Of a stretch of DNA of 64,000 bases, positions 8,657 through 17,937 are shown in pieces; the stretch's first letter is position 1, and the number at the start of each line of letters is the position of its first letter. Origin of the DNA: JBBQER01 sp052148155. GTDB taxonomy: Bacteria; Actinomycetota; Acidimicrobiia; IMCC26256; PALSA-610. A model generated the notes under the pieces. The model was not told the origin of the DNA. It saw nothing but the letters and a program-made list of their open reading frames with translations, and did no database searches. The stretch spans positions 1-64,000 of the forward strand of contig JBKQIY010000019.1 of assembly GCA_052148155.1 (NCBI GenBank). Reading direction: 5' to 3'. Made by a program: the position numbers and the translations under genes.

Positions 8657-9582
8657 CCGTCGTGAACGACACGACGCTGGAAGTGCGTCAGCTCTCGAAG
8701 TGGTTCGGGTCCGTCGTAGCGCTCTCCGACCTGACGTTCGACATCGGTCCCGGCGTCACCGCGCTGCTCGGCCCAAACGGTGCCGGCAAGTCGACACTGT
8801 TCCGAATCCTGTGCGGCCTCGCCATCCCCACGCAGGGAACGGTTCGCATCTTCGGCGAAGACCCGCGGGCGAACCCCGCCCTGACCCGACGTATCGGCAT
8901 CGCCCCACAGCAGGACCAGCTCTTCGAGCACTACACAATCGTCGACTTTGTCGGCCTGGCCGCCACCTTGCATCATCTCCCGAATCCGACAGCGTCGGCC
9001 CTCCGGGCAATCGAAATCGTCGAGCTCGATCCCAGCGACTCGCGGCCGTTGTCGGCGTACTCCAAAGGGATGCGCCAGCGAGTCAAGCTGGCGCAAGCGA
9101 TCGTCAACGACCCGGACCTGCTCGTCCTCGACGAGCCTCTCGAAGGCCTTGATCCCCGCCAGCGGCTCGGAGCGATCGAGCTGTTTCGCAGCCTCGGCGA
9201 CGCTGGAAAGACCGTCATCGTCTCCAGCCATGTGCTCGACGAAGTCGAACGTTTCGGATCGCGCATCCTGGTCATCAACCAAGGTCGACTTGCCGCCGAA
9301 GGACCGTTCTCAGCGATTCGCGACCTGATGGACGATCGGCCCCGTCACCTGCGGGTCGGCACCGACCGGCCCCCAACATTGGCCGCCGGCCTTTTGATCA
9401 GCGGCGTCGTGACCAGCGCGCGAGTCAACGACGGTTGGATCGAGGTCGAAACCGGCGACGCCCCCGCCTTCCGGCGCTCCGTCGCGGCAATCGCACGGAA
9501 CTGCGAAGTGCGCCTCACCGAAGTGCGAGCCCTCGACGACGACCTCGAGAGCGTCTTCGCCTATCTCCTCGGACCGAGATGA
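8653..9582 (+). CDS. ABC transporter ATP-binding protein (ABC-2 exporter type)
   Basis: A 309-residue second ATPase of the operon. Walker A is GPNGAGKST, the signature region is YSKGMRQRVKLAQA, Walker B is LLVLDEPLEGLDP, and the H-loop is IVSSHVLDEVERF. GTG 8653 overlaps the permease stop (GTGA). The signature and the following residues closely resemble those of the first ATPase, so the two probably arose by duplication and may form a heterodimer serving the two permeases. Long upstream extensions of the frame are non-coding. Confidence 0.88.
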   Translation: MTVVNDTTLEVRQLSKWFGSVVALSDLTFDIGPGVTALLGPNGAGKSTLFRILCGLAIPTQGTVRIFGEDPRANPALTRRIGIAPQQDQLFEHYTIVDFVGLAATLHHLPNPTASALRAIEIVELDPSDSRPLSAYSKGMRQRVKLAQAIVNDPDLLVLDEPLEGLDPRQRLGAIELFRSLGDAGKTVIVSSHVLDEVERFGSRILVINQGRLAAEGPFSAIRDLMDDRPRHLRVGTDRPPTLAAGLLISGVVTSARVNDGWIEVETGDAPAFRRSVAAIARNCEVRLTEVRALDDDLESVFAYLLGPR

Positions 9583-10310
9583 CCGCAACAGCTGTGCCCT
9601 CGACCGCGAGGACGCTCTGGTCGGTGCTGGTCCGCTCGATCGTCACCCGGGTACGCGTCATTGGGTTGGGTCTGCTCGGTGCCGGCGCTATCGCCCTCGG
9701 TGTGACCGTTCACCTGTCCAACGCGGCCAACCGGCCCGACGCGGCCTGGTCGCTTGTCGATTCGTACGGGCTGTCGTTGTTGATCCCGGTTGTCGCGCTC
9801 ATGTTCGCGTCGGCAGCACTCGGAGATTTGGCCGAGGACGGAACGCTCGTCTACCTCTGGCTACGTCCCGTCCCCCGTTACCAGCTCGCGCTGGCCGCGG
9901 TCGCGGCGTCGGTGACCGTCGCGGTACCCGTCGCCCTGATCCCGCTGCTCGTTGGCGCCGCGATCAGTGGCGGAGGGATCCGTTTGGTTGGTGCCACCGC
10001 GGCCGGTGGAATGCTGGCGACCGTGGCATATTCGGCTGTGTTCTGCGGCCTCGGGCTCCGAGTGCGGCGGGCTCTCGCCTGGGGTCTTGCCTACCTGCTG
10101 ATCTGGGAGCAGGCCGTCGCTCGAGTGTCACACGGTGCCGCTCGGGTGTCGCTGTTCATCAGCACTCGCTCACTCGCGGCGTACCTGGCCCGCCGTCCGC
10201 CGCCTCACAACGCAGTGGCCTGGACGACTGGACTGATCCTTCCGCTCGTCGTCGCGTTCGTCGCCGTCGTGGTGACCACTCGGTCGCTCAATCGCGGTGA
10301 AATCTCGTGA
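9579..10310 (+). CDS. ABC-2 type exporter permease, second subunit
   Basis: A 243-residue membrane protein with about six hydrophobic segments, including VIGLGLLGAGAIALGVTV, LLIPVVALMFASAALGDLAE, VAVPVALIPLLVGAAISGGG and LILPLVVAFVAVVVTTRSL. ATG 9579 overlaps the preceding ATPase stop (ATGA). The motif EDGTLVYLWLRPVPR after the second helix is typical of ABC-2 permeases. This is the last full gene of the operon. Its stop codon lies inside another GTGA start for a 19-codon frame that ends at 10370, a possible vestige of a fifth gene. Confidence 0.82.
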   Translation: MTATAVPSTARTLWSVLVRSIVTRVRVIGLGLLGAGAIALGVTVHLSNAANRPDAAWSLVDSYGLSLLIPVVALMFASAALGDLAEDGTLVYLWLRPVPRYQLALAAVAASVTVAVPVALIPLLVGAAISGGGIRLVGATAAGGMLATVAYSAVFCGLGLRVRRALAWGLAYLLIWEQAVARVSHGAARVSLFISTRSLAAYLARRPPPHNAVAWTTGLILPLVVAFVAVVVTTRSLNRGEIS

Positions 10311-10332
10311 ACATCGACGTCCGGCGGTTCGC

Positions 10333-10374
10333 GCGCGAGATCGCGGAGGGTCGCGTTGGGCGATGATCTCGCGC
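10333..10374. terminator. Hairpin between convergent genes
   Basis: A perfect 10-base inverted repeat, GCGCGAGATC (10333-10342) and GATCTCGCGC (10365-10374), with a 22-base loop. It lies in the 82-base gap between the converging exporter operon and the phosphoesterase gene. The position suits a bidirectional terminator; there is no clear U tract. Confidence 0.5.
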
Positions 10375-10392
10375 CGTCAGCGGATATTCATG

Positions 10393-11823
10393 TCAACCGG
10401 TCAGCGTTGTCTTCGGATGCAGCGGAAGGATGACCGGTCGGCGTGGCGGCTGGTTGAAGTTGAAGTCCCTCCAAAGGTTGCCGAGTATTGCCTCGTTTTC
10501 GCGGACATCCGGTCTCGGGTCGGGTCGGCCGTCGGTCTTGGGGTCGAGGCGCTCGCCGTTGAGAAAGTCGTCTTCGATGAATTTGTCGTAGGCGTCGAAG
10601 CTGAGCGTCTGGTGGTCGATGTATCCCTTCTTCGCGTAGGCGCTGATCACCAAGGCGGGGACGCGCAGCCCGTAGCCGTTTTCGTCCACCTTGGGTGGGA
10701 CGACGTGGTCGTAGAAGCCGCCCCAGTCGTCCCACGCAAGAAATATCGCGGTCGAATCCCCTTCGGGGCTGCGCATGACCGCGTTGATGAGCCGCGTCAC
10801 GTACTCGACGCCGGCACTGATTCGAGCGGGCGGGTGCTCGCTCACTTCTCCCGACGGAACGACCCACGAAACCTCGGGCAGTGTGTTGTGTCGCAACTCG
10901 TTGAAGAAGTCGTGGGTCGGTTGAATGTTCCCGAGCTGGTGGTCGTCGTGCACAGTGTCGAAGTACGGCAGCGGATTCCAGATGCCGGGCGTCTGCGCGT
11001 CTTGCGCGACCGGGACGCACGAGACCCCGCCGGTGACGCAGTCGGGTTGCGTTCCGGCCGCCACGTAGTAACCCCACGATACGCCCGCGGCGTGCAACAA
11101 ATACGTCAAGTCGGTCCAGGCATAGATCGGTCCGTTCTTCGCGGGTCGCAGCGGGTGGACATCGGGAGGTGACGCGTCGGACGACTGCGTGTCGGTGTTC
11201 ACGCATGAGAACGGGCGATTGTGGCGAGTGCACGTCGCCGACCATTCCGAAACTAGGAACAGGTGGGCCGGCAAACTCCACGACGCGTTCGGCTCGAACA
11301 TGTGATCCTGGAGTACGAAGTCACGCGCATAAGTCCAGTAGTTCGGAAGGTCGCTGCCCGTGTGGTAGCCCATCGCGTCCGGTAGTCCACTCCTGCGAAT
11401 ACCAGCACATTCCGGGTCGACCGAGTCGGTGCAGGTGTGAGCGGCAATTCGGGCCCGAATCGCGAACCCGTCCATACGCCCGTGGTCGATATCCAAGACG
11501 GCGTTGTCGCTCCGATGCGGCCCGCCCGCGTTCACGTCCTGGTGATCAACGAAAGGTCGCACGCATGGCAACGGCTGCAGGTCAGGAAGACAAGGCGTCG
11601 GGACGCCGTGGCTCATCGGGATCCCGTCCGCTCCCGGGAACGTCCCGAAGTAATTGTCGAACGATCGGTTCTCCTGCATGATCACGATGACATGCCGGAT
11701 CTTGTGAATACCGAGCGGCGGCACATCCACGGCCACAGTGCCGTGTGAGCTTCCACATGCCGTCAGGAGCGTGCCGAACAGCGCGACGACCAAGACCGAG
11801 GTCGCGACCCGCCGGAAACGCAC
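10393..11823 (-). CDS. Secreted phosphoesterase (phospholipase C / acid phosphatase family), lipoprotein
   Basis: A 476-residue phosphoesterase-family protein (Pfam 'Phosphoesterase', the superfamily of bacterial phospholipase C). The N-terminus MRFRRVATSVLVVALFG is followed by LLTACGSS, a clear lipobox, so it should be anchored outside the membrane. The family hallmark HVIVIMQENRSFDNYFGT lies about 30 residues after the lipid Cys. Further metal and active-site regions include the FEPNASWSLPAHLF and FLAWDDWGGFYDHV segments. GTG 11823 is preferred to GTG 11850 because GGAAGGG sits eight bases upstream of it. Likely roles are phosphate scavenging from phospholipids or phosphate esters; the exact substrate is not evident. 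Confidence 0.85.
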   Translation of the reverse strand: MRFRRVATSVLVVALFGTLLTACGSSHGTVAVDVPPLGIHKIRHVIVIMQENRSFDNYFGTFPGADGIPMSHGVPTPCLPDLQPLPCVRPFVDHQDVNAGGPHRSDNAVLDIDHGRMDGFAIRARIAAHTCTDSVDPECAGIRRSGLPDAMGYHTGSDLPNYWTYARDFVLQDHMFEPNASWSLPAHLFLVSEWSATCTRHNRPFSCVNTDTQSSDASPPDVHPLRPAKNGPIYAWTDLTYLLHAAGVSWGYYVAAGTQPDCVTGGVSCVPVAQDAQTPGIWNPLPYFDTVHDDHQLGNIQPTHDFFNELRHNTLPEVSWVVPSGEVSEHPPARISAGVEYVTRLINAVMRSPEGDSTAIFLAWDDWGGFYDHVVPPKVDENGYGLRVPALVISAYAKKGYIDHQTLSFDAYDKFIEDDFLNGERLDPKTDGRPDPRPDVRENEAILGNLWRDFNFNQPPRRPVILPLHPKTTLTG

Positions 11824-12383
11824 TCGACCAACCCTTCCGGCCCCGGCCACCCGGACGAGCAGCCTCTCAGACCAAACGCCGAGCTTGCGCCATCGCGCGA
11901 CGGCGCAACAAATTCTTTGCTCAACGACGACGGTCAGGCTACGTCAACCCTTTGAACTCGCAGGGAACCGGCTGGTGTCTCGACTCCGGAAATTTGGGCG
12001 CCGTCCGTCGCTCGATGTGCCGCCAAGGGCCGCCAAGAATGCCATGCTCGTGCACTGCACAGGAAGCACGAAGGATCGCCTGGCGAGCCAGCTCATCGGG
12101 ACGCGGCCGCACCGACGAACGAAGAGCGAACTGCTCGACGTCGAACACGACGTCGGTCGGTGAGCGAATTCGCCGTGTCGGCGGTCGACACGCCGATCGT
12201 GTTTTCCGCGCCGCTCCTGAAGAAAGCGACACGAAAGCGTCACGCGGGATGATCGATCGGCGAAGTCATCGTGAGCTGACCGTGCACGGATTGTGCGGTT
12301 GGGCCGGAGTTGCAAGGTCACCGACCCTCAAGACACCTCGCACAGCAGCGGTGCTGTCGATTCGACGTCTCAACAGCTCGAGC
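11824..12383. other. Intergenic region, no gene seen
   Basis: About 560 bases between the phosphoesterase start and a small plus-strand gene. All reading frames are Arg/Ser/Pro-rich with no family resemblance. It presumably holds the promoters of both divergent genes, but I could not assign -35 or -10 elements with confidence. Confidence 0.5.
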
Positions 12384-12674
12384 ATGGCCGCCAGCACGCG
12401 CACAGGAATGCAGAGCACGAGACCGGCGGGGGCCGTTGTGACCAGCAGACACGAGACGTTTCGCCTCCGCCGAGGTGATGTCAACCAGATCGTGGCTCGA
12501 TACCTGGGGATGCTCGACGCCAACGCTCCAGATGAAGCGGAGCGGACGATCCTCGAACGAGCATTCGTACGGGTCGCAAAAACCTTCTCCGAGTACCACG
12601 GAGTCGGTTACGAGGCCTGGCGTGATGTCGGCGTGTCAGCCGATGTGCTGAGTCGATGCAACCTCGACTCCTGA
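12384..12674 (+). CDS. Small conserved actinobacterial protein with C-terminal SYxAWRxVGV-like motif
   Basis: Up to 96 residues. The second half, from GDVNQIVARYLGMLD onward, is acidic and helical-looking. It ends with RAFVRVAKTFSEYHGVGYE followed by AWRDVGVSADVL. From memory, this matches the C-terminus of a widespread small actinobacterial family (FVxVAKxYSxxxGISYxAWRxVGVxxxVLKxAGI); I could not check this by search. The usual Lys/Arg-rich N-terminal half (KPKRGRK) is absent, so this is a short member. Starts are uncertain: ATG 12384, ATG 12408 or GTG 12438. The last has a GGCGGGGG site five bases upstream and may be the true start. Molecular role unknown; nucleic-acid binding is only a guess. 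Confidence 0.55.
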   Translation: MAASTRTGMQSTRPAGAVVTSRHETFRLRRGDVNQIVARYLGMLDANAPDEAERTILERAFVRVAKTFSEYHGVGYEAWRDVGVSADVLSRCNLDS

Positions 12675-12742
12675 CGTGCCGACAGGGGACCGCACCACGG
12701 TCCACCTCGCCGCGCATGTCGTTCGAACGGGGCGTGTGTCCG

Positions 12743-15700
12743 TTAGTGCCAGAACCGGGCGCCGGCGCGGCGGACGTGTTCGGTGAGGATCGGTGCCCGC
12801 AGGAGTTCGGCGATGTGTGTGGCCTGGTCGAGATAGCCGGCTGCACGCGGATCGCCGCATCCATCGGCAGCGACGGCGACGCCGTACGCGATTGGCGCCG
12901 TGACCCACATACCCGTGAACGCGACCTGATCTGTGAATGGCCAGAGCAAGTCTCGGATCGCGCGGCATGCATCCGACAGTTCGAGTATGTGAGCGGCTTC
13001 GGCGGCGATCACGAGTGCTGACGACCAGAACGGCTCGATTGGCAGGTTCGCGAAATCTTTGTCCTGAACGTCCGCGAACAAGGTGCGTGCCTCGTCGCGA
13101 TTGGCTGGATCTTCAGCCAGCGCTCGGGCGAGCATCAACGTCGCGCCCGGAAACGTCGCGCCGAAGCTGTTGTGCGCGGCGCGAGCCGTTTCGATCGTCC
13201 TGCCGGTTTGTCCCTGTTGCCAGTTCAGCAAAGCGCGCTGAACCAGGGCGAGATCCGGCGCGTGCGCGACACCATGTTCCGCGCCGAACGCGCTCGCGTT
13301 GTTGATGAGGTCGTCTGCGTGTTCGAGGTCGCCGTCGAGCGCGGCTCGCCAGGCGTTGCGGAGCATCGCACTCCAGCGCAAAGGTGACAGGTCGTATTGT
13401 CCGGCGATCGCCTCGGCTTCGTCGCGCCGCAAGTCAGCTCGGGCTCGGTCGCAGGCTTGAATTGCGGCCACTTCATCGGCGCTGAGAGCGAAGTAACGCA
13501 TGACGACATCGTTCGAGGCTGAGCTGAACTCCAACAATTCGACGAGCGCTGATCGACGTTCGGCAAGGCTGTGCGGAGCGTTTGAGAGCGATGCGCGTTG
13601 GAAGAGTGACGCGATCAGTGCAGCGTGATCGCCGCTTCTGCGTGCCGCTGCTAACGCGAGTTTCGAGGTTTGTTCGGCGGTGGCCGGATCGAGGAAGTTC
13701 TCTTCGACTGCGATACGCAACAGAACTCGGCTGCGCGTCGCGTCGTCATCGGCGATTTCCAACGCTCGCGCCAACAGGTGGCGAGTATCTGGGCCGGTCT
13801 CGCCAGGAAGTGTCGACCATCCGGGTGTGGCGACCTGAACGATCTGCAGTGTCAATGCGTCGTTCTGGGTGGCGACGGCGATACGAACCGCCTCTCTCAG
13901 GGTTGTCAGGTCGCGTGGATCGCCGGCGAAGTGTTGAGCGTGCGCAAGTTCGCAAAGGAGAAACCCGCGTTCGTGATCGTCGGTCAGGTATTGGAGCGCG
14001 AGTTCGAACCAACGGATCGCGGCGTTCGGTTCGAAGAGGCGGGTGGCATCCTGGCCGGCTATCCGCGCGTAGTGCACGACCTTCTCAGAGACATCCGGAC
14101 CCGAAGCGGCGCTCCAATGTGCAGCGAGCAACGCCGCTGATGACTCGGCACGAGTTTGGAGCGCCTCGGCGATCCGTCGGTGCCCTTCGGCGCGTTGTGC
14201 TGCGGGCAGGTCGGCGGCAACCACCTGGCGGAAGAGCTGGTGGGCGAACTGGTACGAACGGAGCGTGCTGGGTTGAAGCACGTGCGCCTGGACGGCGCGA
14301 TCTACGAGATGTGCGATGCTTCCGATCGTGGTGTCGGTCACATCCGCGAGAAGCTCGAGGGTGAAGTCATCCTCGAACAGCGACGCGCGTCTGAGCAGCT
14401 CGGCAGCCGGGCGACCAAGTGCTGCGACTCGGCGCCGAACGACGTCGCGTACCCGGGGCGGCGACGTCCAATCATTGATGACCCGTTCCGCGGGTCCGGT
14501 GCTGAGCAATTCGGCGAGAAGGAGCGCGTTGCCCCCGGTGAGTTCGTAGAGACGGTCAACGATCCGCGATCCAGGATCAACATGCATGCGTTCGACCAGG
14601 TCTTCGATGTCGCGCAGGTCCAGCGGGCGCAACGCAAGACGCTCAACAAGGCCGACCTGGTCGATCACGCTCATCAGCCGCGCCAACTGTGGGAATCGAT
14701 TGTCGAGATCTGGACGAGCGCTGCCGACGATCAGGACTCGCTTCGGTATTCGCAGCGCCGCGAGTTGTCCGATCACGTGGAGCAGCGACGCACTTGCGGC
14801 CTGGAGATCGTCGATCAGAAGGACGACCGGAGCCTTCCCAGAGAGTGCGGCGATCCAGCGGGCAGCATGGTAGAGAATTTGTTCGTCACGGACCGGCGGA
14901 CGTATCGGTTCACCGGCGAGCAATGCCGCGCAGTGCCGTCTGACCACGGAGATATCCGCCGGAATGTCTGGGAGACCTTCGACGATCAGACGCAACTCTT
15001 CGTCGGAGAGGGCCTCGACCGCTTCGGCGAGGACGCACGCGAGCGCATGCAGGGGTGGAGCGAACGCGCCATGCACGTGAATTGCGAGCACGATCGCGTC
15101 ACCTTCGACGCGCCGAGCGGTCTCAAGCAAGAACCGCGACTTGCCGATGCCAGGCTCTCCCTCGACGAGCACGAGCCGCATACCATGGTGGATCGAGTCC
15201 ATGAAGCGCGACGACACTAATTCGAGTTCGGCGGCGCGGCCGATAAACGGCAACACTTCTCCGGTCCATGTCGGAAGAGCTGTCATGAAACCGGCGCCGG
15301 TGGCCAGCAACGTTGGATCATGATTCAAGACACGCCGCTCAAGGCGGCGCATGACTGGCGAGAGATCTAACCCGACCTCGTCGGCGAGTAACCGCCGGAA
15401 GGCCTCGCATCGTCGTAGTGCATCAACCTGGCGTCCGGCGCGGTACAGCGCGACAACTTGTTGCGCGCGCAGATGTTCACGAAACGGTTCTTCCGCCATC
15501 GACATCTCGATGTCCGCAAGAACCTCCAGGTGTCGTCCCGAAAGGAGGTAGGCGTCGTTGCGCGCTTCGACGAGCGCAAAGCGCAGCTCGCGCACGCGGG
15601 TTCTCGCCTCACGAAAATGTTGGCTCTCCTGGAACTCGGTGAGGGGATCTCCCGTCCAGAAGCCGAGAGCGCTTTCGAACGACGTGGCCGCTTCGCGCGC

Positions 15701-16189
15701 ATTGTTGTTCGCCAGCGCCGCCCGCCCGTCGCGCAACAAGTCCTCCGCACGATAGAGATCAATCTGTCCGGGATCGATGTCGAGTCGATAACCGCCGGCC
15801 TCTGTAACGAGGTGATCTGAATACGGCCCTAGCTCGGAGCGCAGTCGCGATACGACAATCTGTAACGCCGTTTCGGGATGGTCGGGCAGCAGGCCTCCCC
15901 ACAGCGACTCGAGGATGAGCGAGCGACTTACGAGCGCGTTCGCGTGGAGTGACAGGAGCGCTAACAGTGCGCGCTGTTTGGGCGCGCGGATCTGCGTCGC
16001 CTCGGAGGCACTCCCGACGTTTCCGACATCGCCGAGTACCCGAAATAGCAACGTCTCATCCCCCGACCGACTGCGCGTCACTGACCATAATGCCAGCGAC
16101 TTCGACACACATATCCAGGTGTGCGCTCCTGAATGTCTGTTCGGGTCGTGGAAGACCGAACGGCGAATCGCGGTGTCGTTCGTCATCAC
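12743..16189 (-). CDS. BTAD/AfsR-type transcriptional regulator with AAA ATPase and helical repeats
   Basis: A 1148-residue regulator. Order: an OmpR/SARP-type winged helix (about 48-140, with APKQRALLALLSLHA and the recognition region ALQIVVSRLRSEL), a bacterial transcriptional activation domain (about 145-290), and an AAA ATPase with Walker A EGEPGIGKSRF near residue 346 and VVLLIDDLQAAS as Walker B. The rest is a long helical TPR-like array ending ARFWH. The architecture matches AfsR/DnrI/RedD-type and LuxR/MalT-like STAND regulators that switch between ADP and ATP forms on ligand sensing. The start may be ATG 16189, or GTG near 16108 or 16081. It stands alone next to a long gene-free region, so its targets are unknown; a secondary-metabolism or exporter target is conjecture. 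Confidence 0.88.
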   Translation of the reverse strand: MMTNDTAIRRSVFHDPNRHSGAHTWICVSKSLALWSVTRSRSGDETLLFRVLGDVGNVGSASEATQIRAPKQRALLALLSLHANALVSRSLILESLWGGLLPDHPETALQIVVSRLRSELGPYSDHLVTEAGGYRLDIDPGQIDLYRAEDLLRDGRAALANNNAREAATSFESALGFWTGDPLTEFQESQHFREARTRVRELRFALVEARNDAYLLSGRHLEVLADIEMSMAEEPFREHLRAQQVVALYRAGRQVDALRRCEAFRRLLADEVGLDLSPVMRRLERRVLNHDPTLLATGAGFMTALPTWTGEVLPFIGRAAELELVSSRFMDSIHHGMRLVLVEGEPGIGKSRFLLETARRVEGDAIVLAIHVHGAFAPPLHALACVLAEAVEALSDEELRLIVEGLPDIPADISVVRRHCAALLAGEPIRPPVRDEQILYHAARWIAALSGKAPVVLLIDDLQAASASLLHVIGQLAALRIPKRVLIVGSARPDLDNRFPQLARLMSVIDQVGLVERLALRPLDLRDIEDLVERMHVDPGSRIVDRLYELTGGNALLLAELLSTGPAERVINDWTSPPRVRDVVRRRVAALGRPAAELLRRASLFEDDFTLELLADVTDTTIGSIAHLVDRAVQAHVLQPSTLRSYQFAHQLFRQVVAADLPAAQRAEGHRRIAEALQTRAESSAALLAAHWSAASGPDVSEKVVHYARIAGQDATRLFEPNAAIRWFELALQYLTDDHERGFLLCELAHAQHFAGDPRDLTTLREAVRIAVATQNDALTLQIVQVATPGWSTLPGETGPDTRHLLARALEIADDDATRSRVLLRIAVEENFLDPATAEQTSKLALAAARRSGDHAALIASLFQRASLSNAPHSLAERRSALVELLEFSSASNDVVMRYFALSADEVAAIQACDRARADLRRDEAEAIAGQYDLSPLRWSAMLRNAWRAALDGDLEHADDLINNASAFGAEHGVAHAPDLALVQRALLNWQQGQTGRTIETARAAHNSFGATFPGATLMLARALAEDPANRDEARTLFADVQDKDFANLPIEPFWSSALVIAAEAAHILELSDACRAIRDLLWPFTDQVAFTGMWVTAPIAYGVAVAADGCGDPRAAGYLDQATHIAELLRAPILTEHVRRAGARFWH

Positions 16190-17937
16190 GCAATCGCGTC
16201 CTCGTCACTGCGAGTCATCGGTCGGCCAGTCCGACTGGGAACACCGCAGGTTCCCGACGCCGAGCACCACCCGCGAATGCTCGCCCCTCGGGTCGGCGAA
16301 CGGCACTGGGCGGTGCCCGCGGTTCGGATATCCGCGGCGCGGCTCTTTCGAGGCTTGGAGCGCAGCGCGTGGTTGTTGAGGCCGTGAGGGACGGCGTCTC
16401 GGGCCAGGTCGCTCCCGGCACGGAGACGACTGTCTGGGACCATGGCGCATCGATGATCCGCAATCCGAGCGTGCCGCCAGTCAAGATCGATGATCGTGCC
16501 GGCCACGACTGCGTCAGCTCGCTCACGGTCGGGTGACCGTCGGCAAGATCGAGGTATCAGCAGGCCGACTCCCCAGGTCCCGGTGTCGCCCCAGCTCGGT
16601 GTTTGTCGGGCCCGAGGAGCGTTCGAGCATGCTGAGATGTTGCGGACGGTGTGTCCGACGAGTTCGAAGACGATCTGGTCTGATCCCGGCGATCTTGCGG
16701 TGACCCGGACGCTGCCCGTTGGGAGCGTCGCGGCTGCGAACGCCGCGCCTGCTCGGGGAGGTTGACACGGGCGGTCCGCGTATGACGCTGCGGCTCGATG
16801 CCGGCGGAATCGCGAGGACCGCTCCGACAGATGCCGGTGGAGGGGACACATCAGACGTGCGACAGGTTCTCGGGACACCATCGTGGAAGCAGTGCATCCG
16901 CGAGAGTTGCCGGACGGCATGTCATTGTTCGTACGCCGGGTGCCTGATACTCACACTTCACGGAGTTGTGGGACATGACTGCAGAGCGAAGCGCTGTCCG
17001 CGAGACGAACATCGACCAGGGATCGTTGCGCAGCCGTCCCGTTGAAACCGCGCTCACTTCGGCGCCGGACGAGGCCGAAGGTCAGCGGCGTTGGGTCGCG
17101 GTGAGGTCGCGACGACCGGCGGTGAAATGCGTCAAACCTGAAGTCAGGCTCGAATCCGACTCTGCGATCCAAACCCCGCAACTGTCGCCCACACCGCCTT
17201 GCAGCGACCCCACACCGGGATATGTCAGGGAGCCTCGTGCGCAACCTGACTTGGAAATCCTTCCCGCTCCAGCACCACGGACCGAGCCTGTTGGACATGG
17301 GATAATCAGCGGACCAGTGCGCGGCCTGCGTGACAACATCCGCGAAGACCGCGTCTCGACCTCGCGGGCGCGCCTGTTGCCTGAAGGGACACACGCGCTG
17401 CGCATCGTGATGAGACGTTCGAACGGCCGCCGTCACTGGGCGCTGGAGTTTCTCGTTCGGCAGCGCAAGACGTGATGGCGGGCCGACGGCCGCTACTCCC
17501 GCGGCCGCCGCTCGTGTTGATGATCGTGGTCAGCCATGTTCCACCAGACTTGGAGCCCACCCACGGCGGGTTCTGGTCTCGATGGGGTGCGGCTCAGCCG
17601 ACTGCCCACCTTGCGTCGCCCGCAGGCGTTTTTGTCCGTTGCGGCCGATCGACTGAGGCGTGATGCCGGCCTCGCGCGAGATGTCGTGCTCGTTCACCGC
17701 GTGATCGTCATTGTTCCCCGCCGGGCGCGCCGAGGACCAAGATGGGGGCCAAGACGGGTTGGCGACGAGGCTCCGGGACGCCCGAGTCGGTCGCTTGGGG
17801 CCTCGCAGGCGCCGCACGCGGGTTCGTCCACTCGACGCTTGCACGTTGCGACACTCATCGATCCGGCCGGGGACTGCGCGCCGTAGGACCCGACGAGGCA
17901 GACTGAGCACAACGTTTCGATCTCAGGGGGTCATTTG
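16190..17937. other. Long region without a convincing gene; possible decayed ATP-binding protein
   Basis: About 1.75 kb in which every frame is short or compositionally implausible. On the minus strand near 16540-16760 the text VRVTARSPGSDQIVFEL, then GDTGTWGVGLLI, then in another frame DLADGHPT, resembles a broken HATPase/anti-sigma-factor-like domain. This is weak. A plus-strand frame 16975-17475 has a reasonable start (GGAG nine bases upstream) but third-position GC no higher than background and no family. The AGGGGG site of the next gene lies at 17925-17930. Confidence 0.4.

Noticed and set aside
16975..17475. Possible 166-codon plus-strand gene with GGAG upstream
   Set aside because: Third-position GC about the genome background, Pro/Arg-rich, no family resemblance; left as part of the gene-poor gap.
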